Shown piece by piece: positions 10,614-21,330 of a DNA stretch of 64,000 nt. The position numbers were made by a program, and so were the translations under genes. The stretch is from contig NZ_JAHSTS010000002.1 in NCBI RefSeq assembly GCF_019145435.1, forward strand, positions 1,550,001 to 1,614,000, given 5' to 3'. The stretch's first letter is position 1; every line of letters starts with the position of its first letter. The notes under the pieces were generated by a model, which was not told where the DNA came from, searched no databases, and worked only from the letters and a program-made list of their open reading frames with translations. The stretch is from Pseudomonas ekonensis (GTDB lineage Bacteria > Pseudomonadota > Gammaproteobacteria > Pseudomonadales > Pseudomonadaceae).

Positions 10614-11939
10614 TCAGTTCCCCTGCTGTTCATCGAGGATGCGGTATTCGGCGCTGCGCGCGTGGGCGCTCAGCGATTCGCCACGGGCCAGCACCGACGC
10701 GGTCTTGCCCAGCTCGGAGGCGCCGGCCTCGGAGCAGAAGATGATCGACGAGCGCTTCTGGAAGTCGTACACGCCCAAAGGCGAAGAGAACCGCGCCGTG
10801 CCGGAGGTCGGCAGAACGTGGTTGGGGCCTGCGCAGTAGTCGCCCAGCGCCTCGGAAGTGTGACGGCCCATGAAGATCGCGCCGGCATGGCGGATCTGCG
10901 GCAGCCAGGCCTGGGGATCGGCGACCGACAGCTCAAGGTGTTCCGGTGCGATGCGGTTGGCGACCTCGATGGCCTGGGCCATGTCGCGCACCTGGATCAG
11001 CGCGCCGCGGCCGTTGATCGAGGTTTCGATGATGGCGGCGCGGTCCATGGTCGGCAGCAGCTTGTCGATGCTGGCTGCGACTTTGTCGAGGAACTGCGCA
11101 TCGGGGCTGACCAGGATCGCCTGGGCGTCTTCGTCGTGCTCGGCCTGGGAGAACAGGTCCATGGCGATCCAGTCCGGATCGGTCTGGCCGTCGCACACCA
11201 CGAGGATTTCCGAAGGGCCGGCGATCATGTCGATGCCGACCTGGCCGAACACGTGCCGCTTGGCGGTGGCCACGTAGATGTTGCCGGGGCCGACCACCTT
11301 ATCCACCTGCGGCACGCTTTGGGTGCCGTAGGCCAGCGCGGCGACAGCCTGGGCGCCGCCGATGGTGAACACCCGGTCGACCCCGGCGATGCACGCGGCG
11401 GCCAGCACCAGTTCGTTGACCTCGCCGCGCGGGGTCGGCACCACCATGACCACTTCGCCCACGCCGGCCACCTTGGCCGGGATCGCGTTCATCAGCACCG
11501 ACGACGGGTACGACGCCTTGCCGCCCGGCACGTACAGGCCGGCGCGGTCCAGCGGCGTGACCTTCTGGCCGAGCACGGTGCCGTCGGTCTCGGTGTAGCT
11601 CCAGGAGTCCTGCTTCTGCCGTTCGTGGTAGCTGCGCACCCGCGCCGCGGCTTTTTCCAGCGCCTCGCGCTGGGCCGGGGTGATGCGGGTCAGGGCCAGT
11701 TCCAGGCGCTCGCGCGGCAGGATCAGGTCCGCCATCGAGGCGGCGTCCACGCCGTCGAACTGGCGGGTGAACCCGACCAGCGCCTCGTCGCCGCGCTCGC
11801 GCACGGCCTTGATGATGTCCAGCACCCGCTGATTGACCGAGTCGTCGGACACGCTTTCCCAGCTCAGCAGATGATCCAGATGATGCGCGAAATCCGGGTC
11901 AGCAGCGTTGAGTCGGCGAATTGCAGTCGGTGCGGTCAT
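10614..11939 (-). CDS. hisD: Histidinol dehydrogenase
   Basis: A 441-aa NAD-dependent, zinc-containing enzyme that oxidises L-histidinol through the aldehyde to L-histidine, the last two steps of the pathway. The family signature is readable in the middle: [13 protein letters not shown], then [13 protein letters not shown] with likely zinc/catalytic residues, and [14 protein letters not shown]. Start ATG at 11939 ([17 protein letters not shown]). It follows hisG after 124 bases and precedes hisC by 3. Confidence 0.96.
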   Translation of the reverse strand: MTAPTAIRRLNAADPDFAHHLDHLLSWESVSDDSVNQRVLDIIKAVRERGDEALVGFTRQFDGVDAASMADLILPRERLELALTRITPAQREALEKAAARVRSYHERQKQDSWSYTETDGTVLGQKVTPLDRAGLYVPGGKASYPSSVLMNAIPAKVAGVGEVVMVVPTPRGEVNELVLAAACIAGVDRVFTIGGAQAVAALAYGTQSVPQVDKVVGPGNIYVATAKRHVFGQVGIDMIAGPSEILVVCDGQTDPDWIAMDLFSQAEHDEDAQAILVSPDAQFLDKVAASIDKLLPTMDRAAIIETSINGRGALIQVRDMAQAIEVANRIAPEHLELSVADPQAWLPQIRHAGAIFMGRHTSEALGDYCAGPNHVLPTSGTARFSSPLGVYDFQKRSSIIFCSEAGASELGKTASVLARGESLSAHARSAEYRILDEQQGN

Positions 11940-12063
11940 AGCGAGAGCCTCATAGGATTGGCGAAAACTCAGGCGCCCTAACTTAGCAGTCGTTCCGCTT
12001 GGGCACCTGAGATTCTGGCTATGAGGCGGATAGACGGGCGCAGCCGGAGGCCGCGCGGGTACA

Positions 12064-12699
12064 TCAGCCGCGGTGTCGCGATTCCACTGCCTTGCGCAGG
12101 GTATCGATCAACGCCTGGATCCGGGCGTGTTGCATCTTCATCGAAGCCTTGTTGACCACCAGGCGCGAGCTGATCGTGGCGATCAGTTCCTGGGGCTCCA
12201 GGCCGTTGGCGCGCAGGGTGTTGCCGGTGTCGACCACGTCGATGATCTTGTCCGCCAGACCGATCAGCGGCGCCAGCTCCATCGAGCCGTACAGCTTGAT
12301 GATGTCGACCTGACGGCCCTGCTCGGCGTAGTAGCGCTTGGCGACGTTGACGAACTTGGTCGCCACCCGCAGGCGGCCCTTGGGTTCGGCGGCGCCGACC
12401 TTGCCGGCGGTCATCAGCTTGCATTGGGCGATCTGCAGGTCCAACGGCTCGTACAGGCCCTGGCCGCTGTATTCCATCAGCACGTCCTTGCCGGCCACAC
12501 CGAGGTCGGCCGCGCCATGCTCGACATAGGTCGGCACGTCGGTGGCGCGCACGATCAGCAGACGGACGTCTTCCTGGGTCGTGGGAATGATCAGCTTGCG
12601 GCTCTTGTCCGGATTCTCGGTCGGCACGATGCCCGCTTCGGCCAGAAGCGGCAGGGTGTCGTCAAGGATGCGGCCCTTGGACAGTGCGATGGTCAACAT
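12064..12699 (-). CDS. hisG: ATP phosphoribosyltransferase, short form
   Basis: Catalyses the first committed step of histidine synthesis, joining ATP and PRPP. At 211 aa it is the short HisG form: it starts [19 protein letters not shown] and includes the PRPP-binding segment ending [13 protein letters not shown], but lacks the C-terminal histidine-binding domain of the long form. Short HisG is known to need the regulatory subunit HisZ, which is not in this window. The spacer to murA carries nested inverted repeats. Confidence 0.96.
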   Translation of the reverse strand: MLTIALSKGRILDDTLPLLAEAGIVPTENPDKSRKLIIPTTQEDVRLLIVRATDVPTYVEHGAADLGVAGKDVLMEYSGQGLYEPLDLQIAQCKLMTAGKVGAAEPKGRLRVATKFVNVAKRYYAEQGRQVDIIKLYGSMELAPLIGLADKIIDVVDTGNTLRANGLEPQELIATISSRLVVNKASMKMQHARIQALIDTLRKAVESRHRG

Positions 12700-12748
12700 G
12701 GGTAGCGTCAGTCCTTATCAAGGTACTCATGCCCGGACGCGATCGGCG

Positions 12749-12832
12749 CCGGACACACATCGAGGGCTTGTCCCGAACGGAACGGCAGCCCTCGACCAAA
12801 AACGAACTCGGTGGACACCTCCCTGTGTCCGG
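12749..12832 (-). other. Nested inverted repeats in the murA-hisG spacer
   Basis: Outer arms CCGGACACA (12749-12757) and TGTGTCCGG (12824-12832) enclose inner arms TCGAGGGCT (12760-12768) and AGCCCTCGA (12787-12795). A third GGACAC (12813-12818) can pair with the same right arm (GTGTCC, 12825-12830), so two exclusive folds are possible in the hisG leader. There is no T-tract and no histidine-rich leader peptide. Confidence 0.5.
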
Positions 12833-12840
12833 ATGCAGGA

Positions 12841-14121
<1,281 letters not shown>

Positions 14122-14128
14122 CTAAGGC

Positions 14129-14368
14129 TCAGGTGCGCTCGGCCCAGGCCGCGCTGCTGAAAAATTTCATAGTGACCGCGTGGATGCTGCCATCGGCGAT
14201 CCATGGGTTCAAATGGGCATAGATGCTCTGCTGACGCTTGACCGGACTCAATGCCGCCAGTTCATCGCTAATCACGTTCAACTGGAAGTTGCAGCCTTCG
14301 CCTTCGACTTCCACCTGCGTTCCTGGCAGCTTTCCTTCAAGGAAGCTCTTCACTTCTACGGCCTGCAT
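14129..14368 (-). CDS. ibaG: BolA family protein IbaG
   Basis: A 79-aa BolA/IbaG protein. BolA-like proteins bind glutaredoxins and [2Fe-2S] clusters. The ATG at 14368 (MQAVEVKSFLEGKLPGTQ) was preferred over the 16-residue longer reading because it matches family starts. It lies just before murA, the same neighbourhood as yrbA/ibaG-murA in E. coli, but a strong terminator separates it from mlaB. Confidence 0.88.
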   Translation of the reverse strand: MQAVEVKSFLEGKLPGTQVEVEGEGCNFQLNVISDELAALSPVKRQQSIYAHLNPWIADGSIHAVTMKFFSSAAWAERT

Positions 14369-14414
14369 GCTCAACCTCAATCGGCGCCCTGTGCGCGCGG
14401 GTCGGACATCATAC

Positions 14415-14470
14415 AAAAAAGCCCCGCGCCTGCGAACCCCGCGGCGCAGGACTCTGACGGGGGGCTTTCT
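14415..14470 (-). terminator. Rho-independent terminator after mlaB
   Basis: On the minus strand a GC-rich stem (outer GCCCC/GGGGC, inner CCTGCG/CGCAGG) is followed by six T residues, 14 bases after the mlaB stop. It should end the mlaFEDCB transcript. Only 46 bases remain between it and ibaG. Confidence 0.8.
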
Positions 14471-14483
14471 CGTCGATGCGGGT

Positions 14484-14789
14484 TCAGGGTTGCGCCAACA
14501 GCTCGGTCAGCTCACTGACCTGGGCGATTTCGCGCATGTCTTCGGGCATCGCCCGGATGCTGACCGCCTTGCCGGCGGCTTTCGCATCGCGGATGAAGCA
14601 CAGCAGCAACGAAAGGCCGACGCTGCTGGACTTCTCCACTTCGGAGCAATCGATCACCAGCGCCGGCGCCGTGCAGGACTTGATCAGCGCCCGGCCCTGC
14701 TCGCGCAGCGCGGGGGCGGTGCGGTAGTCCAGCACGCCGCTGAGCTGCAGCTCACTGGCCTGGTCCAGACGAACGGCCGACTCGGTCAT
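14484..14789 (-). CDS. mlaB: STAS-domain protein MlaB of the Mla phospholipid transport system
   Basis: A 101-aa STAS-domain protein that binds the MlaF ATPase and supports assembly of the MlaFEDB inner-membrane complex. The stretch VIDCSEVEKSSSVGLSLLL carries the conserved serine region of the STAS fold. ATG at 14789 overlaps the mlaC stop by 4 bases (ATGA), so translation is probably coupled. Confidence 0.87.
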   Translation of the reverse strand: MTESAVRLDQASELQLSGVLDYRTAPALREQGRALIKSCTAPALVIDCSEVEKSSSVGLSLLLCFIRDAKAAGKAVSIRAMPEDMREIAQVSELTELLAQP

Positions 14790-15436
14790 TGCGCTGGCTT
14801 CTCTTGCTGTTCGGCGTTCTGCTTGGCCTTGGCCACTTCGCCGGCCCAGCCGTTGATGGTCTTGTCCAGGTCGTTGCCGTTGCGCTGCATCGCGTCGGCG
14901 AACTGATCGCGGAACAGCTTGCCGATGTTGATGCCGTTGATGATCACGTTGCGCAGCTTCCACTCGCCGTTGATCTTCTCAAGCGTGTAGGAGACCGGGT
15001 AAACAGCACCGTTGCTGCCCTTGACGGTCATGCCGACGCTGGTGCGGTCGCCCGATTCGTCCTTGGCCGGATCGACGGTGATGCCCTGGTTGTTGTACTC
15101 CAGCAAGGCGTTGCCGTAGAACTGGAACAGGCCGCGCTTGAAGTTTTCCTCGAAGGTCTTCATCTGCGCCGGCGTGGCCTTGCGCGAGTACTTGACCGTC
15201 ATGATGCTCTTGGAAATGCCTTCGGCGTCCACGACCGGGCCGACGATGCTGTTGAGCGCGGCGTAGAAGTCGGCCGGATCCTGCTTGTACTTCTCTTTGT
15301 TGGCGGCAAGGTCGGCCAGCATCCGGTTGGTGGTGTCCTGAACCAGATCGTGCGCCGAAGGCGCCGCCACGGCGTTGGCCGCCAGAGGCAGCGCTGCGAG
15401 CAACACCAACAGGCCACGTCGCAAGGTAGAGATCAT
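14786..15436 (-). CDS. mlaC: Periplasmic phospholipid carrier MlaC
   Basis: A 216-aa periplasmic protein (Ttg2D/MlaC family) that shuttles phospholipids between the outer-membrane MlaA complex and MlaFEDB. It has an N-terminal signal peptide (MISTLRRGLLVLLAALPLAANAVA) and the MlaC fold over the rest (AHDLVQDTTNRMLADL...). The ATG at 15436 is chosen because AGGAG sits 7 bases upstream; an in-frame ATG at 15451 overlaps the mlaD stop and lies before that ribosome binding site. A charged Gln/Glu/Lys tail ends the protein. Confidence 0.92.
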   Translation of the reverse strand: MISTLRRGLLVLLAALPLAANAVAAPSAHDLVQDTTNRMLADLAANKEKYKQDPADFYAALNSIVGPVVDAEGISKSIMTVKYSRKATPAQMKTFEENFKRGLFQFYGNALLEYNNQGITVDPAKDESGDRTSVGMTVKGSNGAVYPVSYTLEKINGEWKLRNVIINGINIGKLFRDQFADAMQRNGNDLDKTINGWAGEVAKAKQNAEQQEKPAQ

Positions 15437-15447
15437 TCGAAAGCTCC

Positions 15448-15915
15448 TCATTTGGCGTCTTTGCTAACGGTATTGAGCAGGAATTTACCGATCAGGTCCT
15501 CCAGCACCAGCGACGACTGGGTGTCGTGAATGGTCCCGCCATCCTTGAGCCGGGTGTCTTCCCCGCCCACGCTGATGCCGATGTACTTCTCGCCCAGCAG
15601 TCCAGCCGTCAGGATAGATGCTGTGGAGTCGGTCGGCAGGTTGTCGACGCTTTTGTCCACCTGCAGGGTCACCCGGCCGGTGAAGCTGTCGCGGTCCAGG
15701 TCGATCGCCGTGACCTTGCCGATGGTCACGCCGGCCATGGTCACTTTCGCCCGGACCGTCAGGCCGGCGATGTTGTCGAAGTAGGCATAAAGCTTGTAGG
15801 TATCGGTGGACGAGGTCGGAGACAGGCCGCTGACCCGCAACGCAAGCAGCAGCAAAGCCAGGATCCCTGCCAGCAGGAACAGGCCGACACCGATTTCCAG
15901 GGTGCGGTTTTGCAT
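15448..15915 (-). CDS. mlaD: MCE-domain protein MlaD
   Basis: A 155-aa inner-membrane protein with one N-terminal transmembrane helix (about residues 7-26) and a single periplasmic MCE domain (about 38-115). It forms the hexameric lipid-binding ring of the Mla transporter. The segment VRAKVTMAGVTIGKVTAIDLD is the core of the MCE signature. Start at 15915 abuts the mlaE stop. Confidence 0.94.
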   Translation of the reverse strand: MQNRTLEIGVGLFLLAGILALLLLALRVSGLSPTSSTDTYKLYAYFDNIAGLTVRAKVTMAGVTIGKVTAIDLDRDSFTGRVTLQVDKSVDNLPTDSTASILTAGLLGEKYIGISVGGEDTRLKDGGTIHDTQSSLVLEDLIGKFLLNTVSKDAK

Positions 15916-16712
15916 CAGAAATCTCCAAACATCAAAGCGGTCAGAATAAAGTCCAGGCCGAGCACTGCCAGCGAGGCATATACCACGGTCTTGGTGGTGG
16001 CACGGCTGATCCCCTCGGAAGTGGGTTCGCAGTCATAGCCTTGAAATACGGCGATCCAGGTCACGACGAAGGCGAAGACCGCGCTCTTGATGATGCCGTT
16101 GAGCACGTCGTCGCCGAAGCTGACGCTGTTCTGCATGTTCGACCAGTAGGAACCTTCATAGACCCCCAGCCAGTCGACCGCCACCCACGAGCCGCCCCAG
16201 ATGCCCACCACGCTGAAGATCATCGCCAGCACCGGCAGGGAAATGAAGCCGGCCCACAGGCGCGGGGCGATGATGTACTTGAGCGGGTCGACGCCGATCA
16301 TCTCCAGGCTGGAGAGCTGTTCGGTGGACTTCATGTTGCCGATCTCCGCCGTCAGCGCCGAACCGGCGCGCCCGGCGAACAGCAGCGCGGTCACCACCGG
16401 CCCCAGCTCGCGCAGCAGCGTCAGGGCCACCATCTGCCCCACCGCCTGCTCCGAACCGTAGCTCGACAGGATGTTGAACCCCTGCAGCGCCAGCACCATG
16501 CCGATGAAGATGCCGGAGACCACGATGATCACCAGCGACATCACGCCGACCGAATGCAACTGCTTGACCAGCAGGCCGAAACCGCTGCCGATGCCGCCGC
16601 GGCCCAACAGGGCATGAAACAGGAACAGGGTCGAACGGCCGAACACCGCGACGGTGTCGATGCCGGCCTGACCGAAGCGGCGCACGCGCTCCATCAATGT
16701 AATTCTGCGCAT
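15915..16712 (-). CDS. mlaE: Mla transporter permease MlaE
   Basis: The 265-aa permease subunit of the MlaFEDB phospholipid ABC transporter (MlaE/Ttg2B family). Several hydrophobic segments are visible, and the conserved cytoplasmic [21 protein letters not shown] motif is the region that contacts the ATPase. The gene begins one base inside the mlaF stop and ends at the mlaD start, so the operon is packed tightly. Confidence 0.95.
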   Translation of the reverse strand: MRRITLMERVRRFGQAGIDTVAVFGRSTLFLFHALLGRGGIGSGFGLLVKQLHSVGVMSLVIIVVSGIFIGMVLALQGFNILSSYGSEQAVGQMVALTLLRELGPVVTALLFAGRAGSALTAEIGNMKSTEQLSSLEMIGVDPLKYIIAPRLWAGFISLPVLAMIFSVVGIWGGSWVAVDWLGVYEGSYWSNMQNSVSFGDDVLNGIIKSAVFAFVVTWIAVFQGYDCEPTSEGISRATTKTVVYASLAVLGLDFILTALMFGDF

Positions 16713-17524
16713 CAGCGGCGCTTCCCCAGAAGATCGGCGCGGTAATCCGGCGCTGGAAAGTGGTACGGAACCGGGCCGTCGGGTTCGCCGGTCATGAATT
16801 GACGGATGCGCGGATCGTCCGAGCCCATCAGTTCGTCCGGCGTGCCCTGCCCCAGCACCTGCCCGTCGCCCACCACATAGATGTAGTCGGCGATGCTCGC
16901 GGTCTCGGCCAGGTCGTGGGAAACCACGATGCTGGTGATGCCGAGCGCGTCGTTGAGCAGGCGGATCAGGCGCACCAGCACGCCCATGGCGATCGGGTCC
17001 TGGCCGACGAAAGGCTCGTCGTACATCAGGATCTGCGGATCCAGGGCGATTGCGCGCGCCAGGGCGACCCGGCGCTTCATGCCGCCGGACAGCTCGTCAG
17101 GCATCAGCTCGATGGCCCCGCGCAGCCCCACCGCCTGCAGCTTGAGCAGCACGATGTCGCGGATCATCTCTTCCGGAAGGTCGGTGTGGACGCGCAGCGG
17201 GAAGGCGACGTTCTCGAACACGTCGAGGTCGGTGAACAGCGCGCCGCTCTGAAACAGCACACCCATGTGCTTGCGGGCATCGAACAGATCGCTGCGCGAA
17301 AGCTTCGGCAGGTTCTGGCCGTTGACCCACACTTCGCCCTTGGACGGGCGCAGCTGGGCGCCCATCAGGCGCAGCAGCGTGGTCTTGCCGCACCCGGAAG
17401 GCCCCATGATGCCGGTGACCTTGCCGCGGGGGATGCGGATATCGACGTTATTGAAAATGCTCCGCGCACCGCGCTTGAAGGAGACTCCCTTCAGCTCGAC
17501 CGCGTAGGCGTTATCGGCACTCAT
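16712..17524 (-). CDS. mlaF: Mla transporter ATPase MlaF
   Basis: The 270-aa ATPase of the Mla phospholipid transporter (Ttg2A). Walker A is GPSGCGKTT near residue 42, the ABC signature [14 protein letters not shown] near 145, and Walker B with [12 protein letters not shown] follows. The C-terminal extension beyond the ATPase core ([19 protein letters not shown]) is the region that in MlaF mediates dimer contacts. First gene of the mlaFEDCB operon; it is divergent from kdsD. Confidence 0.95.
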   Translation of the reverse strand: MSADNAYAVELKGVSFKRGARSIFNNVDIRIPRGKVTGIMGPSGCGKTTLLRLMGAQLRPSKGEVWVNGQNLPKLSRSDLFDARKHMGVLFQSGALFTDLDVFENVAFPLRVHTDLPEEMIRDIVLLKLQAVGLRGAIELMPDELSGGMKRRVALARAIALDPQILMYDEPFVGQDPIAMGVLVRLIRLLNDALGITSIVVSHDLAETASIADYIYVVGDGQVLGQGTPDELMGSDDPRIRQFMTGEPDGPVPYHFPAPDYRADLLGKRR

Positions 17525-17801
17525 CTAAACTCCTTGCGATGCAGCCTCTCACTCGGACGCCAGGCTTGGTGAATAAAGCACAAGCGTCCCGGGCAGGCCG
17601 AACTGGCGGCGAACTATATCATTGCAAAGGGCAAGCGCCCAAGGTCTCGACCGCCCCGCTTTTTGCCCGCCGAAGGGCTCTGCCCCTCCGTCCGGGCAGG
17701 TTTCGGCGGCAACAAAGGGCAACGCGCGACGAACTTGCGTGAGGCTTTTCGACAGAACCGCTATAATCGCCGCCTTTTCATCGGGCTATACGATTTCTGA
17801 C
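17525..17801. other. Divergent mlaF/kdsD promoter region
   Basis: 277 bases without a gene. A TATAAT at 17762-17767 is the best -10 for kdsD, but no good -35 sits at the right distance. Imperfect inverted arms CCGCCGAA (17667-17674) and TTCGGCGG (17702-17709) form a long GC-rich hairpin. No -10/-35 pair for mlaF was convincing. Confidence 0.5.
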
Positions 17802-18776
17802 ATGAGCCAATCCAGCGACCTGATCCAATCGGCACAACGCACCGTCCGCCTCGAAGCGCAAGCCGTGCAAGGCCTGATGGCCCACATCGACGCCGATTTC
17901 GTGCGCGCCTGCGAGATGATCCTGGCCAGCAAGGGCCGTGTGGTCGTGGTCGGCATGGGCAAGTCCGGACACATCGGCAACAAGATCGCCGCGACCCTCG
18001 CCAGCACCGGCACCCCGGCCTTTTTCGTTCACCCGGCCGAAGCCAGCCACGGCGACATGGGCATGATCACCCGCGAAGACGTGATCCTGGCCCTGTCCAA
18101 CTCCGGCTCGACCAACGAAATCGTCACCCTGCTGCCGTTGATCAAGCGCCTGGGCATCCAGCTGATCAGCGTGACCGGCAACCCTCAATCGCCGCTGGCC
18201 AAGGCCGCCGAAGTCAACCTGAACGTGCAGGTGGAGCACGAGGCCTGCCCGCTGAACCTGGCGCCGACCTCCTCGACCACCGCCGCGCTGGTCATGGGCG
18301 ACGCCCTGGCCGTGGCGCTGCTGGAGGCCCGCGGTTTCACCGCCGAAGACTTCGCGTTCTCCCACCCGGGCGGCGCCCTGGGCCGGCGCCTGCTGCTGAA
18401 AGTGGAAAACGTCATGCACGCCGGCGATGAGCTGCCGCAGGTGCAGCGCGGCACCCTGCTCAAGGATGCCCTGCTGGAAATGAGCCGCAAGGGACTGGGC
18501 ATGACTGCGGTCCTCGAGGCCGACGGCAAGCTGGCCGGGATCTTCACCGACGGCGACCTGCGCCGCACCCTGGACCGCAACATCGACGTGCACAGCGCCG
18601 TCATCGACCAGGTGATGACCGTGCACGGCAAGACCGCCCGCGCCGAGATGCTCGCCGCCGAAGCCCTGAAAATCATGGAAGACAACCGAATCAATGCGCT
18701 GGTGGTCGTGGACGCGGAGGACCGCCCGGTCGGCGCCTTCAACCTGTCCGACCTGCTGCGCGCAGGAGTCATGTAA
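17802..18776 (+). CDS. kdsD: D-arabinose 5-phosphate isomerase KdsD
   Basis: A 324-aa cytoplasmic isomerase that turns ribulose 5-phosphate into arabinose 5-phosphate, the precursor of Kdo in lipopolysaccharide. It has an N-terminal SIS sugar-isomerase domain (about residues 30-180, with GMGKSGHIGNKIAATLASTG) and a C-terminal pair of CBS domains (about 205-324). ATG at 17802 (MSQSSDLIQSAQRTVRL) is chosen over a 60-residue longer frame. kdsC follows with no gap. Confidence 0.95.
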   Translation: MSQSSDLIQSAQRTVRLEAQAVQGLMAHIDADFVRACEMILASKGRVVVVGMGKSGHIGNKIAATLASTGTPAFFVHPAEASHGDMGMITREDVILALSNSGSTNEIVTLLPLIKRLGIQLISVTGNPQSPLAKAAEVNLNVQVEHEACPLNLAPTSSTTAALVMGDALAVALLEARGFTAEDFAFSHPGGALGRRLLLKVENVMHAGDELPQVQRGTLLKDALLEMSRKGLGMTAVLEADGKLAGIFTDGDLRRTLDRNIDVHSAVIDQVMTVHGKTARAEMLAAEALKIMEDNRINALVVVDAEDRPVGAFNLSDLLRAGVM

Positions 18777-19301
18777 ATGAGCAACGACCTGCTGCAACGC
18801 GGCAAACCGATCAAGCTGGCGGTGTTCGACGTCGACGGCGTCCTCACCGACGGCCGCCTGTACTTCCTCGAAGACGGCAGCGAATTCAAGACCTTCAACA
18901 CCCTGGACGGCCAAGGCATCAAGATGCTGATGAACGCCGGCGTCCAGACCGCGATCATCAGCGGCCGCAAGACCCCGGTGGTCGAGCGCCGGGCCAGGAA
19001 CCTGGGCATCCCGCACCTGTTCCAGGGCCGCGAGGACAAACTGGTGGTGCTCGACGGCCTTCTGGAGCAACTGGGCCTAAGCTATGAAGAGGTCGCCTAC
19101 CTGGGCGACGACCTGCCCGACCTGCCGGTGATCCGCCGCGTCGGGCTCGGCATGGCCGTGGCCAATGCCGCCGCGTTCGTGCGCGAACATGCCCATGGCG
19201 TCACCCAGGCCCGCGGCGGCGAAGGCGCCGCGCGGGAATTCTGCGAATTGATCTTGCGCGCCCAGGGCCGCCTCGATGCCGCCAACGCCGCATATCTGTG
19301 A
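18777..19301 (+). CDS. kdsC: 3-deoxy-manno-octulosonate-8-phosphatase KdsC
   Basis: A 174-aa HAD-superfamily phosphatase that dephosphorylates Kdo 8-phosphate. HAD motif I is FDVDGVLTDGRL with the two catalytic aspartates, and motif IV is YLGDDLPDLPV. It has no cap domain, as usual for this tetrameric C0-type family. It starts directly after the kdsD stop and its TGA overlaps the first possible lptC start. Confidence 0.95.
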   Translation: MSNDLLQRGKPIKLAVFDVDGVLTDGRLYFLEDGSEFKTFNTLDGQGIKMLMNAGVQTAIISGRKTPVVERRARNLGIPHLFQGREDKLVVLDGLLEQLGLSYEEVAYLGDDLPDLPVIRRVGLGMAVANAAAFVREHAHGVTQARGGEGAAREFCELILRAQGRLDAANAAYL

Positions 19302-19882
19302 GCCAGACCATGTTTAGCAAAAAGTTTCGCAACATCTTGCTGTTCTGCTGCATCGCGGCGATCTTCGGCGCGGTCGGCTACTGGAACATCAGCCCCGAGC
19401 GCTTCCTCGACAAGCCGGCGGTCTCGGCCCAGGAAAGCCCGATCGACTGGTACGCGACCAACACCCACACGCTGCAGTACCTGGAAGACGGCAAGGTGCA
19501 GTACGAAATGACGTCGCAGAAGGCCGAGCACGTCAAGGCCACCGACATCACCCTGGTCACCAAGCCCGACCTGAACATGTTCCGCGGCACCGAGTACCCG
19601 TGGCACGTCACCAGCGAACGCGGCGAAGTGAACCCCGGCGGCACCGAAGTCGAACTGATCGACTCGGTGCGCATCAAGCGCACCGACGAAAAGAACCGCG
19701 ACACCCTGATCACCACCACCCGCATGACAGTGTTCCCGCAGCAGCAATATGCGCAGACCGAGCAACCCGTTAGAATTGACGGCGCTGGCGGCGTATCGAC
19801 CGGCAAAGGAATGAAAGCGTACCTGAAAGACAGCAGGATCCACCTGCTATCGAACGTAAGAGGACAGTATGAGGCTCGTTAA
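19298..19882 (+). CDS. lptC: LPS export system protein LptC
   Basis: A 194-aa bitopic inner-membrane protein of the lipopolysaccharide bridge. It has one N-terminal helix (about residues 12-28) and a periplasmic beta-jellyroll that passes LPS from LptB2FG to LptA. The listed start is a GTG that overlaps the kdsC stop (GTGA); an ATG four codons later (19310, MFSKKFRN) is an equally good alternative. The 3' end overlaps lptA by 14 bases. Confidence 0.9.
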   Translation: MSQTMFSKKFRNILLFCCIAAIFGAVGYWNISPERFLDKPAVSAQESPIDWYATNTHTLQYLEDGKVQYEMTSQKAEHVKATDITLVTKPDLNMFRGTEYPWHVTSERGEVNPGGTEVELIDSVRIKRTDEKNRDTLITTTRMTVFPQQQYAQTEQPVRIDGAGGVSTGKGMKAYLKDSRIHLLSNVRGQYEAR

Positions 19883-20416
19883 AACCCTCCCTATTTTGCT
19901 CAGTCTGGGCGCAGCACTGGGAAGCGCGAGCGCCTGGGCCCTGCCGAACGATAGCCAGCAGCCGATCCGCATCCAGGCCGACGACGCCCAGCTCGACGAC
20001 AAGAACGGCGTGGCGACCTACAAGGGCGATGTGATCATCACCCAGGGCTCCATGATCGTGAAAGGCAACACCGTGACCATGACCCGCGCGCCCAACGGCG
20101 ACATCGACGTCGTGACCTCGGTGGGCAACCTGGCCTACTTCGAGCAGTTGCAGACCCAGGGCGACACCAAGCCCGTCCAGGGCTACGGCGTGACCATCCA
20201 GTACCACGCGCAGCAGAACCGCGTCGTGCTGATCGACCGCGCCAAGGTCATCGACAAGGACGGCAACACCACCCAGGGCGAGAAGATCGTCTACGACACG
20301 GTGAAGAAGCTGGCCAGCGCCGGTCGCGCCACCGGCAACAAGGTGACCGAGTCGCGTCCGCGGATCGACATGGTGATCCAGCCGAAACAGAAAACCGACG
20401 GACAGAAGGCCCAGTA

Positions 20417-20417
<1 letters not shown>
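19869..20417 (+). CDS. lptA: LPS periplasmic bridge protein LptA (LptH)
   Basis: A 182-aa periplasmic OstA/LptA-domain protein that forms the LPS bridge between LptC and LptD; the Pseudomonas orthologue is often called LptH. An N-terminal signal peptide is visible and should be cut near residue 24 ([10 protein letters not shown]). The OstA core is [20 protein letters not shown]. It overlaps lptC by 14 bases and its stop overlaps the lptB start by one base. Confidence 0.93.
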
Positions 20418-21142
<725 letters not shown>

Positions 21143-21247
21143 GCGCTGAGGTGGCCGCCCTGCCGCCCCTGCGCTGCATCGATTCGAGCGCGGTTTTATG
21201 CGCTTTAATTGTTACAGCGCTCTAGGCAAACACTTCAGTTTCAGGCA

Positions 21248-21304
21248 TATAATTTGCTTAAGTTTGGCGCCTCGGCGCCCTGTAGTGGATGGCGCATGTG
21301 CGCC
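21248..21304 (+). promoter_or_regulatory. rpoN upstream region: -10 element and two hairpins
   Basis: The 188-base spacer before rpoN holds a TATAAT (21248-21253) without a clear -35, followed by two small perfect hairpins in the presumed leader: GGCGCC TC GGCGCC (21266-21279) and GGCGCA TG TGCGCC (21291-21304). Promoter role is inferred. Confidence 0.4.
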
Positions 21305-21330
21305 GGCAAATAAGGTGTTAAGCCCCTGCC

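Noticed and set aside
9651..11981. A 776-codon plus-strand frame across hisC and hisD
   Set aside because: Antisense shadow; both his genes are complete with active-site motifs.
12700..12840. A his leader peptide gene in the hisG spacer
   Set aside because: No short frame with a run of histidine codons and a ribosome binding site was found in the minus-strand leader.
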